A stretch of 55,791 bases of DNA, taken from assembly GCA_020247305.1 (NCBI GenBank), contig JADCJE010000133.1, positions 1 through 55,791 on the forward strand. The letters are read 5' to 3'. This document shows positions 1-10,781 of this stretch, piece after piece. A model generated the notes under the pieces. The model did no database searches. It worked only from the letters and a program-made list of their open reading frames with translations, and had not been told where the DNA came from. This stretch comes from Phycisphaerales bacterium (lineage in GTDB: Bacteria; Planctomycetota; UBA1135; UBA2386). Made by a program: the position numbers and the translations under genes. Position 1 is the stretch's first letter; the number at the start of each line of letters is the position of its first letter.

Positions 1-351
1 GCCGATGCCGACGATGCGATCGCCGACCTGCCACGAGCCGCTGAACAGGCTCGCCGGGCCGTCGCCGGTGTAGCCCGTGCCGTTGCCGACGGCGCCGTCA
101 GCGATGCGCACGCCGCCGACGGTCTGGCCGGCCTGCAGCAAGAAGGACGTGCCGTAGATGCCAAACGTCCGCGTGGTCGAACCGACAACCCAAGCCCCGG
201 CAGTCTGGCCGTCGGCGACGTAGGTCCAACCGTTCCAGCTGTTGCCGCCGTCGATGGCGACGACCTGGGCGGTCGCGAAGGAAGAGGAGAGCAGCGCCGC
301 CGCGAGTGCGACAGCGCGGCAGCAGGCGCGCGGGTGGAGTCGTGATTGCAT
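1..351 (-). CDS. Secreted protein, 5' part only (runs off the window)
   Basis: The minus strand reads from an ATG at 351 without interruption to base 1, giving 117 codons. The N-terminus has two arginines, a hydrophobic stretch rich in Ala and Leu, and an FATA-Q cleavage site near residue 30, so it is an exported protein. The mature part is rich in Gly, Thr, Trp and Asp (NSWNGWTYV, ADGQTAGAWVVGS) and looks like a beta-rich extracellular domain. I do not recognise the family. The 3' end lies outside the window, so length and function are unknown. Confidence 0.7.
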   Translation of the reverse strand, partial: MQSRLHPRACCRAVALAAALLSSSFATAQVVAIDGGNSWNGWTYVADGQTAGAWVVGSTTRTFGIYGTSFLLQAGQTVGGVRIADGAVGNGTGYTGDGPASLFSGSWQVGDRIVGIG

Positions 352-723
352 GGAAGAGTGCTTCGGGTGGTTGCAGTTAGGGACAGGTGGTCAAACGCGG
401 CGAGGATGCTAGACAAATGCATGAAACCTGCCATAAGGCCATGTGCGGAGGCCGTGGTCGCGTTTGCGGTTGTGCGCCATGCCCCGACGACGCAGGCAGG
501 CGGTGATTTCCACCCGACATCGGGTACTGGCGCCACATCGCCACGGATGCGACGCCGAATCGTCGGCGTCGGCCGCATCGTCGATTTCGAGCCGCGCGCA
601 CTGCACCCGAACCGCGTCGGCGTGTACGGCCGAGCGCCTGCGGTCAGGGAGTCCCACTGTGAGAGCAAGACCGCGGCGGGCTTCGTCGCCGCGACGCGCG
701 CCGACGGTATGGTCGCCGCCGCC

Positions 724-1305
724 ATGCCGCCGCCGCTGATCCTCGCCAGCACCTCCCCCTACCGCCGCGACCTGCTCGCGCGGCTCGGTGCGTCGTTCTC
801 GTGCGAGAAGCCCGGCGTCGATGAAGACGCGGTCAAGCGGACGCTGCGCGAACCTGCCGCCGTGGTCGCCGAACTGGCGCAGCAGAAGGCGCGGGCGGTC
901 GCCGCGCGGCACGGCCCTGCGATCGTGGTCGGCAGCGACCAGTGCGCGACCGTCGACGGCCGCGTGCTCGACAAGCCGGGCTCCGCCGACGGCGCCACGG
1001 CGCAGCTGCGGCTGCTGCGCGGGCGCGAACACCGGCTGCTGACCGCGGTCGCGATCGCGCATCCAGACGGCCTCGTCGCGTGGACCGAGACGACCCGACT
1101 GTGCATGCGCGCGCTCACCGACGACGAGATCGCCCGCTACGTCGCCGCCGAGCGGCCGTTCGACTGCGCCGGCAGCTACAAGATCGAGGGGCTCGGCATC
1201 AGCCTGTTCGACGCGATCGACGGCGCCGACCAGACGGCGATCGTCGGCCTGCCGCTGCTGCGGCTCTGCCGCGAACTGCGCGCGCTCGGGATGCTGCTGC
1301 CGTGA
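724..1305 (+). CDS. Maf-family nucleotide pyrophosphatase, YceF type
   Basis: House-cleaning nucleoside triphosphate pyrophosphatase of the Maf fold. The start at 724 gives a protein opening MPPPLILASTSPYRRDLL, with the family S-x-S-xx-R motif in the first 15 residues; an in-frame ATG at 709 is an alternative. The motif VVGSDQ, rather than the GADT of dTTP/UTP-type Maf proteins, followed by DKPGS, and the C-terminal CAGSYKIEGLGISLF / VGLPLL blocks match the E. coli YceF branch, which is reported to hydrolyse 7-methyl-GTP. Length (193 aa) is normal. It converges on the next gene, and there is no obvious partner. Confidence 0.9.
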   Translation: MPPPLILASTSPYRRDLLARLGASFSCEKPGVDEDAVKRTLREPAAVVAELAQQKARAVAARHGPAIVVGSDQCATVDGRVLDKPGSADGATAQLRLLRGREHRLLTAVAIAHPDGLVAWTETTRLCMRALTDDEIARYVAAERPFDCAGSYKIEGLGISLFDAIDGADQTAIVGLPLLRLCRELRALGMLLP

Positions 1306-1429
1306 CGGCGGCGGCGACGGCAGGTGGCGCCGCGATGCCCGGCGCCGCCCGTGTCGCCGGATCGCTCCGCGCGCGCTGGCGCGCCTGCGCCGCCGTCTGA
1401 CCAGCTTCCTGCCGCGGCAAGCCGGACGC

Positions 1430-2875
1430 CTACTGAACCGCCGGCTTGATGATGTACCACTTGTCAACGTTGGAGCCGCGCCGCCAGGTACGCACGTCGG
1501 CCTCCGCGCACATTCGCGCTTCACTGACTGCGAGGACAACTTCACGCGAGACCTCGGACGAGCCCGGAACATACCAAGTGGTCGCCATCGAGAACGGGCG
1601 GTAGCCGCCTGCGAACGCCCGGTGCTCCGAGAAGGTACGCTCAATGAGCAAAGATCCAGTGATGTCACGAGACGCCGTGCGCAGCAGCCGCAATTTGCCG
1701 TCGTAAGTATCGAAGTCGTATTCTCGCGAACCCGACAAACTAGATCCTGGATATTGCTCTGCGACACGTACGACCTGGGTCGGAACGCCATTCACATTGA
1801 GGACTGCTTGATCTGTAGAATAGTGAGCAGCCGACACACGCGGAATCCATGCAGGGCCCCTGACCCAATCCAAGACAGGAACTACTTCGCAGGCGCTAGC
1901 AAGCAATAGCGTCGTAAAAGCAGGCAGGTTGCGAGGGTAGGCAGAGTAGAAGTTCTCGCCCTGACTTCCGACGTAAAGGGCCCGATGATCGTATGACATA
2001 TCGGCGGTCATGTCCACGACTTCGCCGTTTGGCCCCTCCACTCCTGTCGTGCTCGCAACGGAGAAGCGACCATCCGCTGCGGCATTTCCCTCCACCCGAA
2101 ACTTGAATGTCTTGTAGCTACCGTCCGTCAGTCGATTCGTGATCGCTACATCCGCCACGATTCCGCTGACGACAGGAAGCGGCGCCACTGCATTCCACAT
2201 GTCCCCCATCGGAGGTGTGAGGCTGCCCGGGAGAACGTCTTGCAGCGGTGCCATCCAACCCGCAACCGTGGACGCGTCCGCGGTTGGCAACCGAGAGTCC
2301 GGATTGCCCCACCAACCAACATAAGCGACCTGGTCCTGGTTGTGCTGCGGTTCGCCGCTCTGCTTCTTCGCCTTTTTTGAGCACGCTGGGGTATTTGCAC
2401 AGTCATGATCCTGAGCTGACCAATTGAAGGTCTGGCGCTGCAGCCTAGGCTCGGAGCACTGCAGTGCCAGAGTTGCATCAGCGAGCGTCTGTGGCATGAC
2501 AGCCGGCGGAACAGGGCATGTGTTGGTCGGCCCGAAGATGTTGATGCGAGCCTTGCCAGTCATCCGACAGCAGAATCCTGGCGCTGCCTGGCCGTGACAA
2601 GCAAACTCATCATCGAGTCGCTGCACGTAGCTGTCTCGACAAGTACCGGCGCTCGCAATCGTCAAGCCCAGCACGGTGACGGAGAACGTCGCGCACTGCC
2701 GCATCGTCTCTGCGGAAATGCCCGCCTTCTCGATCTTCGTTCTGCCGGTGTCAGGACACTGAGCGGTCAACGTCGATGCCGCGACAAGTGCCGCCATCAT
2801 GGTGACGGACAGGCTTGTCCCGCGATCCAGTGCAACACGGGTCTTGCCAACTTCCGGCCTAAGGAGCGTGTGCAT
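1430..2875 (-). CDS. Secreted protein of unknown function with low-GC codon use
   Basis: The ATG at 2875 is preceded by an AGGAG ribosome binding site about six bases upstream, which decides this start over more upstream codons. The N-terminus carries a signal peptide ending STLTA-QC, followed by a cysteine-rich segment in the first 150 residues (CHGQAAPGFCC; CANTPACSKK) and a long beta-rich body (481 aa). No family is recognised. GC content by eye is about 52-58%, far below the neighbours, and rare codons are used freely, so recent acquisition is likely. It lies 86 bases downstream of the frameshifted sigma-factor-like gene and may once have been co-transcribed with it. Confidence 0.75.
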   Translation of the reverse strand: MHTLLRPEVGKTRVALDRGTSLSVTMMAALVAASTLTAQCPDTGRTKIEKAGISAETMRQCATFSVTVLGLTIASAGTCRDSYVQRLDDEFACHGQAAPGFCCRMTGKARINIFGPTNTCPVPPAVMPQTLADATLALQCSEPRLQRQTFNWSAQDHDCANTPACSKKAKKQSGEPQHNQDQVAYVGWWGNPDSRLPTADASTVAGWMAPLQDVLPGSLTPPMGDMWNAVAPLPVVSGIVADVAITNRLTDGSYKTFKFRVEGNAAADGRFSVASTTGVEGPNGEVVDMTADMSYDHRALYVGSQGENFYSAYPRNLPAFTTLLLASACEVVPVLDWVRGPAWIPRVSAAHYSTDQAVLNVNGVPTQVVRVAEQYPGSSLSGSREYDFDTYDGKLRLLRTASRDITGSLLIERTFSEHRAFAGGYRPFSMATTWYVPGSSEVSREVVLAVSEARMCAEADVRTWRRGSNVDKWYIIKPAVQ

Positions 2876-2961
2876 GCAATCTCCTGCGTCTGTTGCGTGG
2901 CTCGCGGGCATCTCGCCGTTGCGTCCACTCTCTCAGGGCTCGGAATCCCGCCCCGTGCCCA

Positions 2962-3574
2962 TCACGGAACATCGTCCAGCCGCTCCCTTAGTCGTCTGAG
3001 CACGTCTTCCGAGGACAAAAATCTGTAGATTCTTCGGCGTACCCGCGCGATCGCCGCCCTGTCCATCCCGGCTTCCGTTCCGGCGGCGTGCCAACCGAGG
3101 CCCACGATCTTGGCGGTGATCCAGAGATCGACGTCCGCCACCGGCAGATCGGCGAAAGCGGGGCGCACCACCTGCTCGACGAGGCGCTCGATGCCCCCCC
3201 AAGCCATGTGCCGCGCACTCGTCCACGAGCTCCATAGGCTCGACGCCGACGTCGGCAGAGAGCGCGCACCGACGCTGGCGGCGGCGATGTGCGTGCACGG
3301 CGTCGGCGCAGACGTGATGGAAGACGCCGACGAGGTACGCGCACGCATCCGCTTGCTGTCGCTCCATGCCCGCTTGACCTCCCGCTGCAAGCCACCGGAC
3401 CCACGCTTCCTGCTCGGCGTCGTCGACGATCTCGCGCGGCAGCCGCCGCGCCGCCGCGCGTGCGGCCTGCGCCAGCGCGGACGGCGCGAGCGCAGCGCGG
3501 GCCATGGACGCCGCCGCTGGCACGCGGTCGCCCGCGGCCGACCCGGCGCACTGCTCGTGAGGCTGTTGGTTCAT
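2962..3574 (-). pseudogene. Sigma-70-family-like factor, frameshifted in a C7/G7 run
   Basis: Two overlapping reading frames together make one protein. From the ATG at 3574 the first frame gives a sigma region-2-like segment (REIVDDAEQEAWVRWL, then AYLVGVFHHVCADAVHAHRRR). The second frame, entered in the seven-C run at 3194-3200, gives GIERLVEQVVRPAFADLP and a likely DNA-binding C-terminus (DRAAIARVRRRIYRFL) ending at 2962. Removing one base from the run (six instead of seven) restores a single frame of about 200 aa. This could be a sequencing error, a real mutation or phase variation. The region-4-like part is divergent, so the sigma assignment rests mainly on region 2. Confidence 0.6.
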
Positions 3575-3764
3575 CGCGCACCGCGTGTGGAACGGACGTC
3601 GAAGCCCCGACGGTGCGTGCCTCGCGACCGACTCGACTCGCCTAGGCAAGAAATCGAGGCCAAGCCCGCAGGCCGACTGCGAAACTTCGGGCGCGGGCGC
3701 GAGCGACGTCGACTCCTCACCGATGCGAGGATGGCACCGTCGGGCAAAACCGCAAGCGCCGACA

Positions 3765-3813
3765 GCAAGTTCTTGTATTTCAGGATCTTAGCGACGTTTT
3801 TAGATTTTTTTGG
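3765..3813. promoter_or_regulatory. AT-rich island in a 398-base intergenic gap
   Basis: The gap 3575-3972 has no convincing gene. Within it this stretch is strongly AT-rich (runs of A and T, for example a T7 at 3804-3810) in an otherwise GC-rich region. It lies about 190-240 bases upstream of the sigma-factor-like gene, which is transcribed away from it on the minus strand, and a promoter region is the simplest reading. No confident -35/-10 pair was found. Confidence 0.3.
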
Positions 3814-3972
3814 GCAACGCGCCGGCACGGCCGCTGCCGCACTCGATTGCGCAAGCAAGGCGCAGCGATCGCGCATCGCGAGCGCCGGCTGCGGCCCCTC
3901 ACAACACGACGGACTGCGGTCCCCAACAACCACGGCCGCCGCGCAATCGCACACCGCCCCGTTACCGCCCCG

Positions 3973-4563
3973 TCACCGCCCGGCGACCGCCACCTCGCAC
4001 CACGCCCACACCCGCGCCGCGACCTCGCGCGCGCGGTTGCGCAGCATCGTCGCGGTGCCGTAGTCGTGGCCGTACGGCGCTTCGACGCCGTGGGCTTCGA
4101 GACCGACGCTGCGCGCGAGGAACACCGCGCGGGGCACGTGGAACGGGTTGGTCACGACCAGCGCGCGCGCGACGCCGTACACGTCGCGGCACCGCTGCAT
4201 GGTGTCGATCGTGCGCAGGCCGAGCGGGTCGTCGACCATCGCCGCAGCCGGCACACCGCGCGCGGCCAGGAACCGCCGCATCGCCGCCACCTCGTCGTCG
4301 CCGACGCCACCGCCGCCGCGGCCGGACAGCACGATGCGCGGGGCCTTGCCGTGCCGCCACAGGTCCTCGGCGGTCACCAGGCGATCGACCAGCAGCGAGT
4401 ACGGCCGACCGTCGGCGTGGATGCGCGCGCCCAGCACGACGATGGCGTCGGCGGCCGGCGCGTCCGCGACCGCGCGCACGAACGGCGCCGCGGCGGCGAG
4501 CACCTGCTGGTGCGCCGCGAACGCGAGCGCGGCGACGAGCGCCAGCAGGGCCGCCGCGGCCAT
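3973..4563 (-). CDS. SanA/YdcF-like DUF218 membrane protein
   Basis: 196 aa from the ATG at 4563; an in-frame GTG at 4701 would add a basic, Pro-rich N-terminus. A single hydrophobic segment at residues 1-20 should anchor it in the inner membrane with the DUF218 domain outside the cytoplasm. The domain shows IVVLGARIHADGRPY, a LSGRGGGG loop, a GLRTIDTM motif and VTNPFHVPRAVFLA, which correspond position by position to E. coli SanA (vancomycin exclusion at high temperature; envelope barrier role). The biochemical activity of the family is not settled. It is divergent from typA. Confidence 0.8.
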   Translation of the reverse strand: MAAAALLALVAALAFAAHQQVLAAAAPFVRAVADAPAADAIVVLGARIHADGRPYSLLVDRLVTAEDLWRHGKAPRIVLSGRGGGGVGDDEVAAMRRFLAARGVPAAAMVDDPLGLRTIDTMQRCRDVYGVARALVVTNPFHVPRAVFLARSVGLEAHGVEAPYGHDYGTATMLRNRAREVAARVWAWCEVAVAGR

Positions 4564-4827
4564 GGCCGCGCGCCGCCGGCCGGCGCGCCCACGCCACCGC
4601 GACGGCGCCGAACGCGGCGGTGCCGGCTGCGCCTTCGCCGGCGGCGTCGTGCGCGCCGTCGCATCGGCGGCGACGCCGTGGTCGTGGTGCGGGTTCTTCA
4701 CGGGTGCGGCTGCCCTGGCCGGCGCGGGAGTTGACCGTTCGCGCAGGCTCGGCACAATCCTTGCCCCCCATTCCCGGCCGTCGCCACGACCGCCGCGAGC
4801 CCGGGCTCCCCACGCCCGCACGACACC

Positions 4828-6666
<1,839 letters not shown>

Positions 6667-6732
6667 GCCGCCGGTCCGGCGGCGCGTCCGGCGCGACCGG
6701 GCGCGCGCCGGCGCGCCGCCGCGGCGGCCCTG

Positions 6733-6894
6733 GGAGTCTGCGTCACGAAAGGCCAAGCCGCCCGCCACGCGTCTTCGCGCCCGGAGGCTCGCCGCCGATC
6801 CTCGGCGAATCCACCGATTCGCCTGCGGTCGTCCGCTTCGCCCCGGACGCGAATCCGCGCGCCGGATCGGCGCGCGTTCCGTGGCGCAGACTCC
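6733..6894. repeat. Nested inverted-repeat element, copy 1 (possible typA terminator)
   Basis: The outer arms 6733-6747 (GGAGTCTGCGTCACG) and 6880-6894 pair over 14 of 15 positions. Inside is a perfect hairpin, 6804-6823, with 8-bp arms (GGCGAATC) around a CACC loop. The same outer arms, and the bases just inside them (AGGCCA on the left, GCGCGCGT on the right), recur at 45795-45846. It sits between typA and rnc. There is no T-run, so terminator function is only a guess; a small REP/MITE-like repeat is equally possible. Confidence 0.6.
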
Positions 6895-6945
6895 TAGGGG
6901 TGGCTGTGCGCCACCGCGGCCGGCGGTACCCTGTCGCCGTCCGCC

Positions 6946-7659
6946 ATGCCCTCGCCCCAGGATCTGCCGACTGCAGCGCGGCTGCGCGCGCTGCGCGAGC
7001 TGAGCAAACGCCTCGGCCACGCCTTCGACGACCTGGGACTGCTCGACCGCGCGCTGACGCACGCGTCGACCGGCAACGAAGGCAAGGCCAGCTACGAGCG
7101 GCTGGAGTTCCTCGGCGACGCCTTCCTCAACTTCGCCGTCGCCGACGTGCTGTTCCGCGCCGACGCCGAGGTCGCCGAGGGCCAGCTGACCGAGACGCGG
7201 GCGCGCATCGTCAGCCGCCGGCCGCTCGCCGAGGCGGCCCGGCGCCTCGACCTCGCCGTCCACCTCGCGCACGGCAAGGGCCTGCGCGACGCCGAGCGCC
7301 ACAGCGAACGCATCCTCGCCGACCTCGTCGAGGCGGTGCTCGGCGCGGTGCTGATCGACGGCGGCGTCGCCGCGGCCCGCAAGTTCGTCCGCCGCCACGT
7401 ACTGCCCAAGGGCGAACTCGGCGACGACCCCAAGGCCGGCACCGACAGCAAGACCGCGCTGCTGCACTTCTGCCAGCACCACAAACTCGGCCAGCCGCGT
7501 TACGAACTCGTGGCGACCAACGGCCTGCAGCACGAACAGGAGTTCGAGGTCGCCGCCAAGGTCGTCGACGGCCGCAGCGCCACCGGCCGCGGTCGCACCA
7601 AGCGTGCCGCCGAGAAGCACGCCGCAGCGGCCTTGCTGACGGCGCTTCGCGGCGACTGA
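6946..7659 (+). CDS. rnc: Ribonuclease III
   Basis: Cleaves double-stranded RNA in rRNA and mRNA processing. 237 aa. The signature ERLEFLGDAFL occupies residues 51-61, and the second acidic pair lies in DLVEAVLGAV (D126, E129), so the Mg-binding site is complete. A C-terminal dsRNA-binding domain follows from about residue 160, ending in GRGRTKRAAEKHAAAALL. It is preceded by 51 bases after the inverted-repeat element and is not obviously coupled to typA. Confidence 0.96.
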   Translation: MPSPQDLPTAARLRALRELSKRLGHAFDDLGLLDRALTHASTGNEGKASYERLEFLGDAFLNFAVADVLFRADAEVAEGQLTETRARIVSRRPLAEAARRLDLAVHLAHGKGLRDAERHSERILADLVEAVLGAVLIDGGVAAARKFVRRHVLPKGELGDDPKAGTDSKTALLHFCQHHKLGQPRYELVATNGLQHEQEFEVAAKVVDGRSATGRGRTKRAAEKHAAAALLTALRGD

Positions 7660-7937
7660 CCCGCGGCGGGCGCGCGGCTGCGGCAGCGAAGCCACCGCGC
7701 CCGCCGCCCGCCGGCGCCGTCGCCCCCGGGCCGAAGAACCCGGCGGTTTCCCCTCATCAAACGCTTGGGGTCAGCCGCCGATCTTCCCAATGCGCACGCA
7801 AGTGCGTCAGTTCGTCTGGACGCGAGACCGACCCGTTGCGGTGTGGCTCGCGGCGCCGTTCGACGCCGCCACACCTTCCGCCGCAAGGCGGCTGCGGGCC
7901 TCCGCCGGCCGACTGGTCTTCAAGGGGAGGTGCTGGG

Positions 7938-9758
7938 ATGCGGAGCGTTCCTCGCGGCGCACGTTCATCGATCGGCATGGCCTGTGCGGGCGCGTTCACG
8001 CTCGCCGCAGGGGCCACGGCGCAATCACCCCATCCCTTCGACCCGCCGCGCGCGATCCCGGCGTTCTCGCTCGGCGGCATCGGCGCGCTGCTCGACTTCA
8101 ATCGCGACGCCAGCCCCGACCTCGTGCTGCCGAGCGTCTTCTTCGGCACGCTGATCCACGCGCTCGACGAAGACGGCGCCGCGCTGTCGGTCAACGCCAC
8201 CGGCCCCGCGCAGTTCGTGCCGGGCGCTTCGACGATCGCCGCCGCGATCGCGCTCGCCAGCGGCGACTTCGACCGCGACGGCCAGCAGGACCTCGTCGCG
8301 GTCACTTCGCTCGGCACGGTGCACGTGCAGCGCAACCACGGCTCGGGCCAGCTGACCGCCGGCAACTTCGCCGCCGACGTCGTCATCGACGCCTTCGCGC
8401 CCGCGTTCCCGAGCCAGCCGCCGCTGATCGGCTACTGGTTCCCGGTCGCGACGGCCATCGACCTCGACGACGACGGCAACGAGGACATCGTCGTCGGCGG
8501 CGGCCCCATCGACCGCTGGACGGGCTCGACGCTGCCGGGCTTCGTGGCGTGGTACCGCGGCGACGGCGCCGGCAACTTCACGGTGTCGCGGCTCGCCCTG
8601 CCCGGCACGGTGGTCGACGTCGACTTCGCCGACCTCGACGGCGATGCCGACCTCGACCACATCGTCGTGCTCGGCGAACAAGGCAGCGCCGGCGCCTTCA
8701 GCCAGACGCTGCAGCACGTGTCGTTCGCCAACGGCCAGCTCGCGGCCAGCCATCCGCCGCTGACCGTGGGAGCGGGCCGCTTCACCGCACTCGCCGTCGC
8801 CGACGTCGTCGGCCAACCGGCGCCCGACTACCTGTTCGCACAGACGACGGCGTCGGCCGGCACGCTGACGGCCGGCGCGATGTGGTTCGAAGGCGACGGC
8901 CTCGGCGGCTTCGCCGCGAGCAGTTGGGGTTGGCTGCCGCTGCCGCCCAACACGACCGGGCTGCAGGACTACGCGCCGGCGCTCGCAGTCGCCGACTGGA
9001 ATCGCGACGGCCACCTCGACCTCGCCGTCCTGCGCGGCTTCGTGCAGCCGACAGCGGTCGCATCGGCGGCGAGCCCGGCGTTCGCCGACAGCGAACTGCT
9101 CGTGGCCATGGGGCCGCAACTGCCGTTCGCGACCTTCACGTCGATCCAACTGCCGGGCGCGCACTCGTGGTCGTCGACGCACAACCACCTGTTTCCGCTG
9201 CTGCCGCTGTTCGCGGCGCCGGGCTACCTGCGGCACGTCGACCTCGGCCAGGACGCCAGCATGGACCTCGCGGTGCTCGGCATGCGCCCGACCGGCCCGT
9301 CGTCGATGACGGTGGTGGCGACGCTGCGCAACACGACGCCGCCGCACCCAGGGGACCCGCGCTTCCAGAAGCTCGGCACGGCGAGCGGCGGCCTCGCCGC
9401 GCGCCCGGCGCGGCTGGGGTTCGACGGCGGCCGCCCCCATCCCGGCAATGCCGGCTTCGGCAGCACGGTGCAGAACCTGCAGGGCGGCTGCCTCGTCGGC
9501 CTCGTCTGGGGCCCGCTGGGCTTCGTCGACCTGTTCGTCAGCCACGGCGTCAGCGCGCACCTCGCGCCGGCGATCTGCCTGCCGGCGGGCCTCGCCGCCG
9601 GCGGCAGCACGCACGACGGCTTCTACCGCGTGGCGCTGCCGATCCCCAACGTGCCCGCCCTCGTCGGCGACGCCGGTTGGTTCCAGGCGGTCTACTACGA
9701 CCACGTCGCCGGCGTGTTCGGCGGCACGCACGCGACCGGCGTGTCGATCGGCCTATGA
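7938..9758 (+). CDS. Secreted FG-GAP/VCBS repeat protein
   Basis: 606 aa exported protein. The ATG at 7938 follows a strong Shine-Dalgarno (AGGGGAGG, 8 bases upstream). The signal peptide ends AGATA-Q. At least five calcium-loop type repeats are visible, such as DFNRDASPDLVL, DFDRDGQQDLVAV, DLDDDGNEDIVVGG, DLDGDADLDHIVV and DWNRDGHLDLAVL, as in FG-GAP beta-propellers. The C-terminus (from about residue 480, RPARLGFDGG) is a separate beta module I associate with secreted planctomycete proteins. Likely extracellular; ligand unknown. Its stop overlaps the start of a decayed paralogue (ATGA). Confidence 0.85.
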   Translation: MRSVPRGARSSIGMACAGAFTLAAGATAQSPHPFDPPRAIPAFSLGGIGALLDFNRDASPDLVLPSVFFGTLIHALDEDGAALSVNATGPAQFVPGASTIAAAIALASGDFDRDGQQDLVAVTSLGTVHVQRNHGSGQLTAGNFAADVVIDAFAPAFPSQPPLIGYWFPVATAIDLDDDGNEDIVVGGGPIDRWTGSTLPGFVAWYRGDGAGNFTVSRLALPGTVVDVDFADLDGDADLDHIVVLGEQGSAGAFSQTLQHVSFANGQLAASHPPLTVGAGRFTALAVADVVGQPAPDYLFAQTTASAGTLTAGAMWFEGDGLGGFAASSWGWLPLPPNTTGLQDYAPALAVADWNRDGHLDLAVLRGFVQPTAVASAASPAFADSELLVAMGPQLPFATFTSIQLPGAHSWSSTHNHLFPLLPLFAAPGYLRHVDLGQDASMDLAVLGMRPTGPSSMTVVATLRNTTPPHPGDPRFQKLGTASGGLAARPARLGFDGGRPHPGNAGFGSTVQNLQGGCLVGLVWGPLGFVDLFVSHGVSAHLAPAICLPAGLAAGGSTHDGFYRVALPIPNVPALVGDAGWFQAVYYDHVAGVFGGTHATGVSIGL

Positions 9759-10717
9759 GCGCGCCCGCGATCGCCGCGGGTGCGCCGCTCGGGGCCGTGC
9801 TCTGCAGTCTCGCGCTCGCCGTCGCGCAGAGTCCGCCGTTCACGGCGAACGCGCCGCTCGCGACGACGTGCCTGCCGCGCGCCGCCGCCGTGCTCGACGT
9901 CAACCGCGACGGCAGTCCGCACCTCGTCGCCGCCGAAGACGTCGCCGCGGCGACCTCGTAACGATCGGCGAAGACGGCGCGCCGACCCTGCACCGCATCC
10001 GCGGCGGCCACCTGCCGGCCGGCAGCGACTTCGAGCCCGGCGTGACGCTCGGCAGCGTGACGTGGCTCGGCGCGCCAGCCGCGCCGCAGACGCGCGTGCG
10101 CGCGCCCTTGGTACGCAGCGCCGACGCCGATGGCGACGGCATGCGCGACGTCGTCGTCGCCGCCAACGTCAACGGGCCGGGTGGCGTCGACGGCCGGCTG
10201 CCGTGGTTCGACGCCAACGCGCAGGGATTGCTGCCAGCGGGCGTATGGGGCCAGCTCGCGGTGCCGCCGACGGCGGCCGGCGTCGACGGCGCAGGCGTGG
10301 AGCTGCTCGCCGCGGATTGGGACCGCGACGGCAGCGACGACCTCGCGGCGCTGCGGGCGCACGGCACGACGACGCCGTCGCCGATCGGACCGCAGTCCAC
10401 GCCGCTGCCGAGCGACGTGGTCCTCCTTTGCGGGCCGCAGCCGGCGTACGCGCCCGCAGTTGCGATCGCGCTGCAGGGCAGCAACGACGACGCCGCCTTC
10501 GTCATGCCGCCCTCCCTGCAGCAGCCGCTCGAACGCGTGCAATCGCCGCTGCGCGCGTTCGATCTGCGCAGCGACGGCAGTCCCGACCTGCTGGTGCTCG
10601 ACCTCGCGGTCAACGGCGGTGGCGCGCTGTTGGCGCTGGCCAACCAGTGCCCGCTGCCGCCCGGCGCGCCTTGGCTTCGACGGCTCGCAGGCGACGCGCC
10701 TGCAGATCGGCTCGTAG
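9755..10717 (+). pseudogene. Decayed FG-GAP protein, paralogue of the upstream gene
   Basis: Begins with an ATG overlapping the upstream stop and a signal peptide ending LAVA-Q, then LDVNRDGSPHLVAAEDV, and stops at 9961. The homologous reading continues in another frame from GDLVTIGEDG through several FG-GAP loops (DADGDGMRDVVVAAN, DWDRDGSDDLAALR, DLRSDGSPDLLVLDL). Near 10670 a second shift is needed to read PARLGFDG, which is the start of the C-terminal module of the intact neighbour, and a TAG at 10717 cuts that module off. Two frameshifts plus truncation mean this is a tandem duplicate under decay, unless the assembly is wrong at both points. Confidence 0.7.
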
Positions 10718-10781
10718 CCGCCTGCGCCGCCGGACGCGCGCCATTGCGCGGGCCGCGCCGGCGCACCACCATGCGCGGACG

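Noticed and set aside
1326..1346. GGCGCC repeats after the Maf gene as a bidirectional terminator
   Set aside because: Six-base self-complementary words are common at this GC content and there is no T-run on either strand.
3194..3200. Programmed ribosomal frameshifting in the sigma-like gene
   Set aside because: The shift direction needed is +1 or -2 in a G7 run without a downstream stimulatory structure that I could see; a one-base homopolymer error or mutation is simpler.
3571..3954. A 127-codon minus-strand frame upstream of the sigma-like gene
   Set aside because: No ribosome binding site, no family resemblance, and it spans the AT-rich island; treated as non-coding.
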